From: Acinetobacter sp. ANC 4805 | GTDB lineage: Bacteria; Pseudomonadota; Gammaproteobacteria; Pseudomonadales; Moraxellaceae | Direction: 5' to 3' | Assembly (NCBI RefSeq): GCF_022549495.1 | Contig: NZ_JAKZGD010000004.1 | Span: forward strand, 62,001-126,000 | DNA length: 64,000 bases | In this document: positions 45,389 to 53,575 of the stretch, piece after piece | How the letters are laid out: each line of letters begins with the position of its first letter | How positions within the stretch are numbered: position 1 is the stretch's first letter | Notes under the pieces: model-generated | Database searches by the model: none | Told to the model about the DNA's origin: nothing | The model's input: the letters and a program-made list of their open reading frames with translations, nothing else | Program-made: the position numbers and the translations under genes

Positions 45389-46603
45389 ATGAATAATTCG
45401 AAAAATAAGCTGTTGATCCATACACTCTTTATTCTTGGTGTTATGTTTCCTCTACAGCATGCGGTCAGTGCGGAACTCGATTTTGTAAAAGAAGGTGATG
45501 CGGCATATAAGCCTGGTCACCCAATTTATGATCGTTGGGATAAATTTTATAAAATTGAGCAAGATCAGCCTGAAGATGCTGAAAAGATTCTGGTGGAGCT
45601 TGGGCAACTTACACCACAAGATATTAAGGTTTGGAAGAGTTTGACTTATCTGCAAATTCGTTTGAATAAGCCAAATGAGGCGATCAAAAATGTTCGTAAA
45701 GCTGAGCTACTTGCACCCCAAGATCAACAGTTAAAATTACAAGAAGCTTATCTGCTTAATCAACAAAATAGAAATACTGAAGCATTGGTGATTTTTAAAA
45801 ATTTAAGCACTTCATCTGATGCTGAAATTGCCACTAAGGCACAACAAGCTGTGCGAAATTTAAGTGGTTCAACTGTTAAATCAACCTTTAAAGATATTTA
45901 TTTTGCGCCATCTTATGAGTCTCGTTATGACGATTTCATTTTTCCGCTAAAAATGCGTTATGGTAAAAATTTAGAGGGTGGACGAGCGCAAGTTTATGGT
46001 TTCTTAAATTTGAATCGTGACACAAAGTCAAAAGGTGGCGTGCGCCCAGAAATTATTGATGAGAATGTGGTTACAGTCGGTGTCGGGGCAAATTATCAGC
46101 CGTGGCAATCTCTACCGATTCGCGCATACTTAGAAGTTGGTGGTAGTTATGATTTGATTGATCGTAATCGTGATAAATTCCGTGAGAGTGTTGTTGGTGG
46201 TGTGACAGGCTATCAAGAATGGTATGCCAACCCAAGCATCGAACAGCGTACAGTGTGGAATGATTATTTTACTGATCTATATGGCAATGTTGCGAGCTAC
46301 TCACGTGAAGACTATAACGTGATTGCCGATCTCAGATTACGTTCTGGTTTAAATGTCTATCGTGGCGAAGCAGGTACAGTCCAAGCATATGGCAAACTAC
46401 ATACTTTAGCCGATTCCAAAGGTGAAAATTACAATAACTTATTTGAATATGGTGTTGGTGTGGCTTGGCAACCATTCAATTATGTCCCCGTAAAATTAAG
46501 GGTCGAACGTTTGTATGGTGATTATTTTAAAAATGCTTTGTCTGATGGCACTGAGAATTATAACAACACGCGCACAGAACTGGTGTTTTATAAGGATTTC
46601 TAA
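45389..46603 (+). CDS. NfrA-like outer-membrane protein (TPR plus beta-barrel), exopolysaccharide export candidate
   Basis: The 404-residue protein starts with a signal peptide (FPLQHAVSA-E). A TPR-like helical region (residues about 40-170: EDAEKILVELGQLTPQDIKV, then KPNEAIKNVRKAELLAPQDQ) follows. A C-terminal beta-rich domain of about 215 residues ends in YKDF and resembles the C-terminal domain of E. coli NfrA, the outer-membrane receptor of phage N4. E. coli NfrA is far longer, so this is a short form, also reminiscent of PgaA/PelB/BcsC-type porins. The ATG at 45389 is chosen because it opens the signal peptide; the frame runs upstream to 45314. wecB follows after two bases. Confidence 0.78.
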   Translation: MNNSKNKLLIHTLFILGVMFPLQHAVSAELDFVKEGDAAYKPGHPIYDRWDKFYKIEQDQPEDAEKILVELGQLTPQDIKVWKSLTYLQIRLNKPNEAIKNVRKAELLAPQDQQLKLQEAYLLNQQNRNTEALVIFKNLSTSSDAEIATKAQQAVRNLSGSTVKSTFKDIYFAPSYESRYDDFIFPLKMRYGKNLEGGRAQVYGFLNLNRDTKSKGGVRPEIIDENVVTVGVGANYQPWQSLPIRAYLEVGGSYDLIDRNRDKFRESVVGGVTGYQEWYANPSIEQRTVWNDYFTDLYGNVASYSREDYNVIADLRLRSGLNVYRGEAGTVQAYGKLHTLADSKGENYNNLFEYGVGVAWQPFNYVPVKLRVERLYGDYFKNALSDGTENYNNTRTELVFYKDF

Positions 46604-46605
46604 GA

Positions 46606-47733
46606 ATGAAAAAATTAATATCGATTGTGTTTGGAACTCGACCTGAGTTGATTAAATTAGCCCCTGTTATTTTATTGGCTCAACAAGATACACGTTTTCA
46701 AGTTGAAGTTATTTTCACGGGGCAGCATGATGAACTTGTTCGAGATGCTATTGAGTTCTTTCAAATAAAAATAGATCATCGTTTAAAAATGATGAATGCA
46801 GGGCAAAGCCTAAATCAATTATTAATACAGGGCTTAAGCCAATTAGAAAATATTTTTAATGACGGAAAACAGCGTGATGCAGTGATCATTCAAGGTGATA
46901 CAACTACAGTTCTTGCTGCTGGTTTAGTTGCATTTTCAATGAAAATCCCTGTTGCTCATGTGGAAGCTGGTTTGCGTTCCTATGATTTAGATCACCCATT
47001 TCCTGAAGAAGGAAATCGACAGTTAGTGTCCAGAATCAGTACATGGCATTTTGCACCTACTGAGCAATCGAAACAAAACTTACTTCTTGAAAATATTCCA
47101 TCTGATGCGATAACGGTGACAGGTAATACTGTTGTGGATGCAGTTTATCTAGGTCGAGATTTAATCCATCAACAACGTACACAACCCAATCAATGGCAAC
47201 AACAGGGTTTAAATTTTCCAAAAGATGCCCGTGTGATACTCATTACAGCACATCGTCGTGAGAACTTCGGCGAAGGTATTCAAAATATTTGTAATGCTGT
47301 TGAATATTTAGCTCATCAACATGCAAATGTGCATTTTGTTTGGCCTGTTCATTTAAATCCTGCGGTACATGATGTGGTTTATGCTCAGTTCGCAGCGCAT
47401 GCGCAAATACATTTGGTGCAACCTTTAGATTATCCAAGTTTATTGGCGGTGATTGATCGTGCTGAGTTTATTTTGACGGATTCAGGTGGTATCCAAGAGG
47501 AAAGTCCATCATTCCACAAACCTGTTTTAATCTTACGTGAAACGACTGAGCGCCCTGAAGTTGTCACGGTTGGTGCTGGAATTTTAGTGGGAACAGATCA
47601 AGAAAAAATTGTGAGGGAAGCCGAAAGATTGCTGATGGATCAAGTGCATTATACGGCTATGGCGCATGCACCAAATCCGTTTGGGGATGGTAAAGCATCA
47701 CAACGGATTTTAGATCAGATTGCTCAAGCCTAG
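46606..47733 (+). CDS. wecB: UDP-N-acetylglucosamine 2-epimerase (non-hydrolysing), WecB
   Basis: The 375-residue protein shows the family motifs VFGTRPELIKLAPVI, VIQGDTTTVLA, HVEAGLRSYDLDHPFPEEGN, VTGNTVVDAV, ITAHRRENFGEG, LTDSGGIQEESP and LRETTERPE. It interconverts UDP-GlcNAc and UDP-ManNAc. It starts two bases after the NfrA-like gene, so it is co-transcribed with it. That suggests it provides UDP-ManNAc for a polymer made by the opposing operon, as WecB does for the NfrA/NfrB polymer of E. coli. Confidence 0.95.
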   Translation: MKKLISIVFGTRPELIKLAPVILLAQQDTRFQVEVIFTGQHDELVRDAIEFFQIKIDHRLKMMNAGQSLNQLLIQGLSQLENIFNDGKQRDAVIIQGDTTTVLAAGLVAFSMKIPVAHVEAGLRSYDLDHPFPEEGNRQLVSRISTWHFAPTEQSKQNLLLENIPSDAITVTGNTVVDAVYLGRDLIHQQRTQPNQWQQQGLNFPKDARVILITAHRRENFGEGIQNICNAVEYLAHQHANVHFVWPVHLNPAVHDVVYAQFAAHAQIHLVQPLDYPSLLAVIDRAEFILTDSGGIQEESPSFHKPVLILRETTERPEVVTVGAGILVGTDQEKIVREAERLLMDQVHYTAMAHAPNPFGDGKASQRILDQIAQA

Positions 47734-47774
47734 TTTGATGGTTTTAACCATGATTCAAGTCGAATCATTTTCAT

Positions 47775-48677
47775 TTATGTCGTGGTTTTCAAAGGTGAGC
47801 CATATTTGAGTTGATACCATAAAGCGACGGCATAAACAGTGACACGGTTCATATAATGTGGGCCGTCAAATATGTAAACTTTTTGCCCTTCGTATGCTTT
47901 GAGTTGTTCAATCACTTCCCAAGGGTAGGCAGAACGAAATTTGCCTTCTTTAACAGGTCTAAAAGCTTCTAAAACAATAATCACATTTTCTTTGCCAAAT
48001 TCTTTTTGTAGCTCATCTAATGTTGCTCTTGCCTCTTGAGGTGATCGAGTGCCAACACCGACACCATCTTGAAAAAATACGCCAGTTTGAGGTGGTAACC
48101 AACTTTTTAACCATGCATCTAAGTGTTTTGGCGTTTGTTCCGCACTGTAAATACTGACCCAGATTGGTTTTGGTAGCGTTCGAATGGCTTTGGCGAGATC
48201 GTCTACACATAACCATGTTGGGTCAGCTTCGATTGGTAAGTAATAGCCTTTTAAGGGAATGGATTTTGTCTTTTCAATAATTTGTTTGGAGTCATCGGCA
48301 AGGGTTAATACATTAGACCGAGCAATTTTTTCATTATATTCACCTGCTAAACCTAGAATAATATTTTTTGCCCACGGTTCTTGATTAAGTTGTTGAAGAT
48401 TTATATTTTTTTCCCATTTTGGAAAGTTTATATCATGATCAAACCAAGATTTAGATTCAACGACTGACCATTGAGGAACGAAAGTCGTTACCCCTAACAA
48501 GTCCCAGTTTCCTTTAGGGACAGTCGTTGCTAAATCTGGCTGCCAAAACATTCCTTCAATTTGAGGGGCATGTAAATCTGTTTCAATATGGTGTACGCAA
48601 CCACCGACTAACAATAAAGTCGCTATAGTTAAACTGATTAGAATTGATGTTAATTTATTCAGCCTTTTTTTGATCAT
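47775..48677 (-). CDS. Glycosidase-like lipoprotein of the exopolysaccharide locus
   Basis: The 300-residue protein has a lipobox-like signal end (LLVGGC). Its domain looks like a TIM-barrel glycoside hydrolase: IEGMFWQPDL, WDLLGVTTFVPQWS, PLKGYYLPIEADPTW, PIWVSIYSAEQ, GVFFQDGVGVGTRSP and NVIIVLEAFRP. This resembles DUF4434-type glycosidases, and the acidic residues at strand ends (EAD, QDG, EAF) are candidate catalysts. It is the last gene of the operon, overlapping the BcsB-like gene by 23 bp. Exopolysaccharide operons usually carry such a periplasmic hydrolase (PgaB, PelA, PslG). The family assignment is tentative. Confidence 0.65.
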   Translation of the reverse strand: MIKKRLNKLTSILISLTIATLLLVGGCVHHIETDLHAPQIEGMFWQPDLATTVPKGNWDLLGVTTFVPQWSVVESKSWFDHDINFPKWEKNINLQQLNQEPWAKNIILGLAGEYNEKIARSNVLTLADDSKQIIEKTKSIPLKGYYLPIEADPTWLCVDDLAKAIRTLPKPIWVSIYSAEQTPKHLDAWLKSWLPPQTGVFFQDGVGVGTRSPQEARATLDELQKEFGKENVIIVLEAFRPVKEGKFRSAYPWEVIEQLKAYEGQKVYIFDGPHYMNRVTVYAVALWYQLKYGSPLKTTT

Positions 48678-50502
48678 TCAGTCGTTTTCGCCAATACCAA
48701 AGCAAGATTGCTAAGATCATGATAGCAGAGATCGTCATGATCAGGATAAAGAAAGAGGATTGCTGCACCAATGGCGCTTTTTGATTGCCGACAATAATTT
48801 TCTGCAAGGTAAAAATTTGTCCATTTTCTGCGATCAAAATTTTACTTGCATTATTTGGAATCTTAGTTTGAATTTTTTCCCAAAGTTTGGTGAAATTTTG
48901 TGCGCCTTCTACAGAGTCAGTCACGATATCAAAGCGTTGATCATGAAAACTGACCAAAAAACCACGTGCTGTTGCAGGTGCATACAGAATGTCAGGATGC
49001 ATCAGGACTTGCTGACGATAGATATTCGGATTGACTTGTATATTCAGTACTTCTGGTTTGGCTGTATCCACTTTAACAAGTTCAAGCGGAATTGGGCTGT
49101 TGGTCATTAGCATTCTTTTTGCAGTTTGGCTAATTGCGATAGCCATTTCTAAACTGCCTGAATTGTTATCAATTGCAATGGTTGGATGAGTTGCAAAGTT
49201 CATAGACAATGTTGCAATGCCATTTTTGAGTTTATGTGGGAGTTTAACGGTAGATTTTTTAGTATCAATCCATATTGAGCCTTTGGCATTCGGCAAACAC
49301 TGAGCATTTACAATCACCGAGTTTTCTAGCTTCATGTCAAATGTTGTACTATTCGAAATAGTTTTCGCAAAGTAATTAAATTGTCTATTGACTGGATCAG
49401 AATCTAAATTTGCTGTTTTAAGACTACCTGCAAGCCCACCATCAATCCAAGTCGTAATATTTGAGCCTTCTAATAAGCCACTTTGTACGCGAAGTGCAAT
49501 TTGACCTTGTAAAATATCAGTCGGTTGCCAAACTGCAGGGAAAGCTAAAAATAAGTTTTTCTCGGCTTGATTGAGTCGGAAATCATTAATGCCTAGATCA
49601 GCAAGTGTTTTAATCTCTTTGAGTTGTGCCCAAGTCGGTGCAGCCAGTTTATTGGGCAGAAAGGTTGCTGATGTATCAAGTTGCTGTAAATAATCCGTAT
49701 TTAATAAACCATTGATTGCTGATACGAGTTTTTCAGGTTGATCATACTGAATGCGTAGTGTTGGGATTTCATTTTGAGCGCTAATTTGTACTAAAGTACC
49801 ATTCGGTAATGCTGTTGCAGATTTACTAATCTCGATAAAAAAGTTTGCTGCTTGGTCTACAGGGGCATTTTGTTCATACCACTGAATTGGTGTTGCTGAG
49901 TTCCAAGCACTAATTAAGCGTCCTAACATGGATGCTTCATTCATATTAGTTTGATTGAACTTGATTACACCAATAAAGGGTGTGGGTCGAACAATCTGTG
50001 GGTTGAAAAGTGCATCAGGTAAATCTTTTAATTTATAGACAGGTCGATGTCTTAAATAATCGATTTGAGAATGATTGAGATAAGTCACTTGATCGACATC
50101 TTCACTACAGAAAGTAGTTCGGTCTGCTGCTGGAGAGGTTGGTGGAGAATACTGTTGTATAATAAAGTCAAGTCGATGAAAACCACTTTGACTCGCAGGA
50201 ATGTTGAAATCTAGTTCCCCAGAGCCATTCAATGTGGTGTTATAAATAAGTTTATCATCGTATTTAACCAATAGAGTTGTAAAGTGCTCGGTGGAGTATT
50301 CACTGGTAAAACGGATGTTTTTCCATTCAGAGCCTTTACCCACATAAAAGAAATGAGGTTCTATCGTATATTTATTTGAGGTATTGATATTATTAAAAGT
50401 CCACGTATTCCATGTGTCAGCTAGGGTAAATACAGGCAAAGAGAGGGCGGCACTTGTGAGAAGAAGCTTTAAACTAGAGTGAGTGAATCGTTTAATTTTC
50501 AT
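48655..50502 (-). CDS. BcsB-like periplasmic subunit of a polysaccharide synthase
   Basis: The 615-residue protein has a signal peptide (SLPVFTLADTW), a long beta-rich periplasmic region, and one C-terminal membrane span (SSFFILIMTISAIMILAILL) with a basic tail. This is the BcsB layout. The carbohydrate-binding-like start (RFTSEYSTEHFTTLLVKYDD, FHRLDFIIQQY) and the repeated jelly-roll-like middle support it. BcsB guides cellulose through the periplasm and stabilises the synthase. Here it directly follows a GT2 synthase gene with no gap, so it should partner that enzyme. Identity to true BcsB appears low. Confidence 0.72.
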   Translation of the reverse strand: MKIKRFTHSSLKLLLTSAALSLPVFTLADTWNTWTFNNINTSNKYTIEPHFFYVGKGSEWKNIRFTSEYSTEHFTTLLVKYDDKLIYNTTLNGSGELDFNIPASQSGFHRLDFIIQQYSPPTSPAADRTTFCSEDVDQVTYLNHSQIDYLRHRPVYKLKDLPDALFNPQIVRPTPFIGVIKFNQTNMNEASMLGRLISAWNSATPIQWYEQNAPVDQAANFFIEISKSATALPNGTLVQISAQNEIPTLRIQYDQPEKLVSAINGLLNTDYLQQLDTSATFLPNKLAAPTWAQLKEIKTLADLGINDFRLNQAEKNLFLAFPAVWQPTDILQGQIALRVQSGLLEGSNITTWIDGGLAGSLKTANLDSDPVNRQFNYFAKTISNSTTFDMKLENSVIVNAQCLPNAKGSIWIDTKKSTVKLPHKLKNGIATLSMNFATHPTIAIDNNSGSLEMAIAISQTAKRMLMTNSPIPLELVKVDTAKPEVLNIQVNPNIYRQQVLMHPDILYAPATARGFLVSFHDQRFDIVTDSVEGAQNFTKLWEKIQTKIPNNASKILIAENGQIFTLQKIIVGNQKAPLVQQSSFFILIMTISAIMILAILLWYWRKRLNDQKKAE

Positions 50503-51753
50503 TTATTTTCTCTCTTTGCGACGTTCAGTTTTGTACCACTGTAATGAATTTCCTTGTATTTTATTTTTCAGCATGTCAAAAGCAGCTTTGAAAACAATGA
50601 ATAAAAATATTTGGGAATAGGTTACATAGGATAGAACTGAGAAGAAATATAGTTGAGGTTTAGCCCTTTCCAGAGACAAGGTAAACCACATTTGTGCAAC
50701 ATATAAACAAAATGATAAGCCCCAAAGCAAGGTAAATGGTCCTGGAAGGCTAATGCCTGCGATACCCAAAACACCTAGAGTGAGGGTGATATGACTCCAA
50801 ATCAGTGCAGGTACAAACAACACATAACACATAATGTTATTAAAAATTTCAACACCAATTGGAAAGGGTTTTCTTAAGGCAACTGGTAAATATTTACTGG
50901 TGACATAAAAGTTTCCTTGTGTCCAACGAGAGCGCTGTTTGATAAAGATACTGAGAGATGGAGGATCTTGTTGCCAACCAACGGCATAGGGAACCCACTT
51001 GATGCGCTTTTGCCCAAGAAAAATTCTAAAGCTCATTTCAGTGTCATCTACTAAGGATTTTTCATCGAAGCCGCCAAGTGTTTCAAGAGCATCTCGCCAA
51101 ATCACATAGTTGGTACCCATGAGTGTTGATAGCTCAAAGCGTTGCCAACGACCACCTTGGAAAATCCACTGGAAAAAAATAAATTCAATGGCAATAAAAC
51201 GGGTCAGCATACTGTCGCGCCAGTTACGGGTGCGAACTTTACCGTTGACCGCAACGAGTTTTTTGTCTGCCAATAAGGTTTGAGCAAGCAGCCTCACACA
51301 GTCTGGTTCAGGGGTACTATCTGCATCATAAACAACGATCAGTTCACCTTGTGCATGGGGTAAGCCATTATTTAAGGTTCGAGATTTACCTTTTCCCCCC
51401 ATACCTTTAGGGACATTGACAATTTTAATGCATGGATAAATTGCCGCCATCCGCTCTGCAATTTCTAAGGTATTGTCTTTAGAGCCGTCATTAATCAGTA
51501 AAACTTCATAGGCGTGTGCAGGGTAATCCTGTTGTGCAATCGCATGTAAGGTCTCTTCGATCACAACACCTTCGTTATAGGCTGGAATTAAAACACTGAG
51601 AATAGGCCAGCGTTCAGGTATGGGGAGGTTTTCTAATTCTATTGCTGCATTTTTGGAATACTTCCATGCTTGGAAACTTAACCATGCCCAAAATGCCTGA
51701 GGAATCCAGATACCTAAAAAACCAAATAAGAAAAGAATATCAATTGCGGGCAT
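50503..51753 (-). CDS. Processive family-2 glycosyltransferase (NfrB/PgaC/BcsA-like)
   Basis: The 416-residue membrane protein has one N-terminal span, a GT2 domain and about four C-terminal spans. Motifs: SVLIPAYNEGVVIEETL, INDGSKDNTLE, VVYDADSTPEPD (DxD), LVDDTEMSFR (TED-like base) and IKQRSRWTQGN (Q-x-x-R-W). These are diagnostic of processive synthases such as PgaC, hyaluronan synthase and BcsA. It lacks a PilZ or MshEN c-di-GMP domain. The start at 51753 has GGAG ahead of it and overlaps the upstream gene by 14 bp. Product sugar is inferred from neighbouring wecB to be HexNAc, possibly ManNAc. Confidence 0.88.
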   Translation of the reverse strand: MPAIDILFLFGFLGIWIPQAFWAWLSFQAWKYSKNAAIELENLPIPERWPILSVLIPAYNEGVVIEETLHAIAQQDYPAHAYEVLLINDGSKDNTLEIAERMAAIYPCIKIVNVPKGMGGKGKSRTLNNGLPHAQGELIVVYDADSTPEPDCVRLLAQTLLADKKLVAVNGKVRTRNWRDSMLTRFIAIEFIFFQWIFQGGRWQRFELSTLMGTNYVIWRDALETLGGFDEKSLVDDTEMSFRIFLGQKRIKWVPYAVGWQQDPPSLSIFIKQRSRWTQGNFYVTSKYLPVALRKPFPIGVEIFNNIMCYVLFVPALIWSHITLTLGVLGIAGISLPGPFTLLWGLSFCLYVAQMWFTLSLERAKPQLYFFSVLSYVTYSQIFLFIVFKAAFDMLKNKIQGNSLQWYKTERRKERK

Positions 51754-52645
51754 TTATTCTTCTCCTACGGAAAATAGAAATAATCAGAATCAGTAATAAT
51801 GTGCATCCAAGTAAGAGTGAAATCCATGAGATTGAGCTACCGAAAGTACTCAATAAACTTGGGTAACGTGTTGAAAGGATATAATCTAAAGGAATAATCA
51901 CAGTACTCATGGCGATCATCGCGTAGCCAAAAATATTGGTTTCTACTTGATCAGGTGTACTTCTATAGTCGATATTATTGAGTGTCCACGAAATTCCAAA
52001 ATGAGGATAACGGATATGATCTAGTGGTAGATCAATTGGAGGATTCACAATAATCTGATATCCAGCATTTTGTGATATATCGGTAGTTGCTTGATAAAAG
52101 TAATGTTGGTGATGTTGAATGACACGAGCAGGGATATTTAACTCATTTGGGTTTTTAGGCTGAATGATGTAATTTCCTGCAGGTTGGGCAATAATATTTT
52201 CATCCCAGCCTGTTTGAATAATGGCTGCCAAAGGTCTTAGACCAATTGCTGTTGAAAAGGTCGCTTTTGCCGCGAAATATTTGGAATGCTTCATTTGGTA
52301 AATAGCAATCGGAATCGCTCCCTCATTGACTGCTTTTTTAATTTTATAATAATTCAGGACACTAAAATATTCATTAGGCAGAATGACGCCTGGTTTAACA
52401 CCATGCTCAATTAGGTTTCTAAAACTTTCTGATTGTAATTGGTCTACCGTGAAAATGGGCCACCAAGTTGACGTCTGTGGAAATAATTGGGGGACTGCCG
52501 ATGCAGATTGAACTTGTGTCGATGCATCTGCGCTACTACGCTCAATTTGGCAATGGTAATACTGTTGGTAAAATTCCTGTAGCGTTGCGTCAGGAAAATG
52601 AGGTGTTGCAATCAGCATCCCACAAATATTCAAAATAACAGACAT
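51740..52645 (-). CDS. Membrane protein of unknown function in the exopolysaccharide operon
   Basis: The 301-residue product begins with a short hydrophobic stretch (SVILNICGMLIATPHF) and ends with two hydrophobic segments and a basic tail (FRRRRINARN). Most of it lies between them and would be periplasmic. No family is recognised. GGAGG ahead of ATG 52645 supports the start, which falls immediately after the upstream stop. It overlaps the GT2 gene by 14 bp. By position it should be a subunit of the synthase or export complex. Confidence 0.7.
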   Translation of the reverse strand: MSVILNICGMLIATPHFPDATLQEFYQQYYHCQIERSSADASTQVQSASAVPQLFPQTSTWWPIFTVDQLQSESFRNLIEHGVKPGVILPNEYFSVLNYYKIKKAVNEGAIPIAIYQMKHSKYFAAKATFSTAIGLRPLAAIIQTGWDENIIAQPAGNYIIQPKNPNELNIPARVIQHHQHYFYQATTDISQNAGYQIIVNPPIDLPLDHIRYPHFGISWTLNNIDYRSTPDQVETNIFGYAMIAMSTVIIPLDYILSTRYPSLLSTFGSSISWISLLLGCTLLLILIISIFRRRRINARN

Positions 52646-53395
52646 TTAAAAGACCTCCATTGTGATTGGAGATAGAGATTCAATATGCTGTTCAACCTTG
52701 AGTTTTAATACGCCAAGCTCTTGTAGCTGTTGAATACACAAAGGGTAAGCTTGATCTTCATCCTTTTCTGGTTCATGAATGACAATACTTTTGATTTCAC
52801 TAAGTTCTTCGTCAATAAAATGGTAAATCACACTGTCACGTTCAGTAGATAAAATCTCCATGATTTTGTTCTGTGTTTCTTTCCAAACATCTTCACCTAG
52901 CATTTCTCGGATCAGAACCGTATTGGTGATTTGTGTTGTAATGACTTTATAGTGATCTTTGTGTGTCAGTTGTAAGAGTTTTCTGAGTTCAGCTTGAAAG
53001 TGTGCTAATGCGGTGAGAGGTAAAATATCATGTTGATAATTACGATCATAACTTTGAATCGCACGAAAACTTTTCAAAGCATTTTGAATATTATGGCGTA
53101 TTGCACTTAAAAATATCGGAGCCATAGGAATAACAAATAATAGTAATAATTGTCTTTCGATATAAGTCTGATTGGCTAAATCAAGTGAGAAATAAACGGC
53201 CATGCTGATAAATGCAATCAGACCAACCTGTAATGCTGAACCAATATTTAGAAATGCACCTGAGATCAGTAACATGAGCAAAAAAATCCAGCTTCCTCGA
53301 TAACTGGCAGGCAGCCACTCATAAGCAACAATACCCATAAAGACTTGAGCTGCGATAATCCATAAGACGAGGGCTGGTGCTGGATTTTTTTGCAT
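52646..53395 (-). CDS. Membrane protein with degenerate GGDEF-like domain (PelD-like regulator candidate)
   Basis: The 249-residue product has about four N-terminal membrane spans. A cytoplasmic part of about 140 residues follows the order of a diguanylate-cyclase fold: DILPLTALAHFQAELRKLL (like DxLTGLxNRxxF), then REMLGEDVWKETQNKIMEIL (like NDxxGHxxGDxxL), then VIYHFIDEELSEI where GGDEF would be. The catalytic GGDEF is lost, so it cannot make c-di-GMP. It could bind a nucleotide or act as a scaffold, like PelD in the Pel system. It is the first gene of the operon. The assignment rests on pattern only. Confidence 0.6.
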   Translation of the reverse strand: MQKNPAPALVLWIIAAQVFMGIVAYEWLPASYRGSWIFLLMLLISGAFLNIGSALQVGLIAFISMAVYFSLDLANQTYIERQLLLLFVIPMAPIFLSAIRHNIQNALKSFRAIQSYDRNYQHDILPLTALAHFQAELRKLLQLTHKDHYKVITTQITNTVLIREMLGEDVWKETQNKIMEILSTERDSVIYHFIDEELSEIKSIVIHEPEKDEDQAYPLCIQQLQELGVLKLKVEQHIESLSPITMEVF

Positions 53396-53575
53396 AGCAA
53401 TTTTATTTTAATAAAAGTGTTTTCTGATTAACTTAGCACCATATTACTGCGCGTTTGATTGTTTTATTGTTATTGATTTGGTGAAATGATTTTATAAACA
53501 GTAACATACAGTATGAATTGTTTATTTTTACGCTTAAAAAATGATAACTCAGCAAATCAACTGGGTGACATGATG

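Noticed and set aside
47734..47774. Terminator between wecB and the glycosidase-like gene
   Set aside because: Two small hairpins (ATGGTT/AACCAT and GATTC/GAATC) exist but lack T-runs, so no terminator is called.
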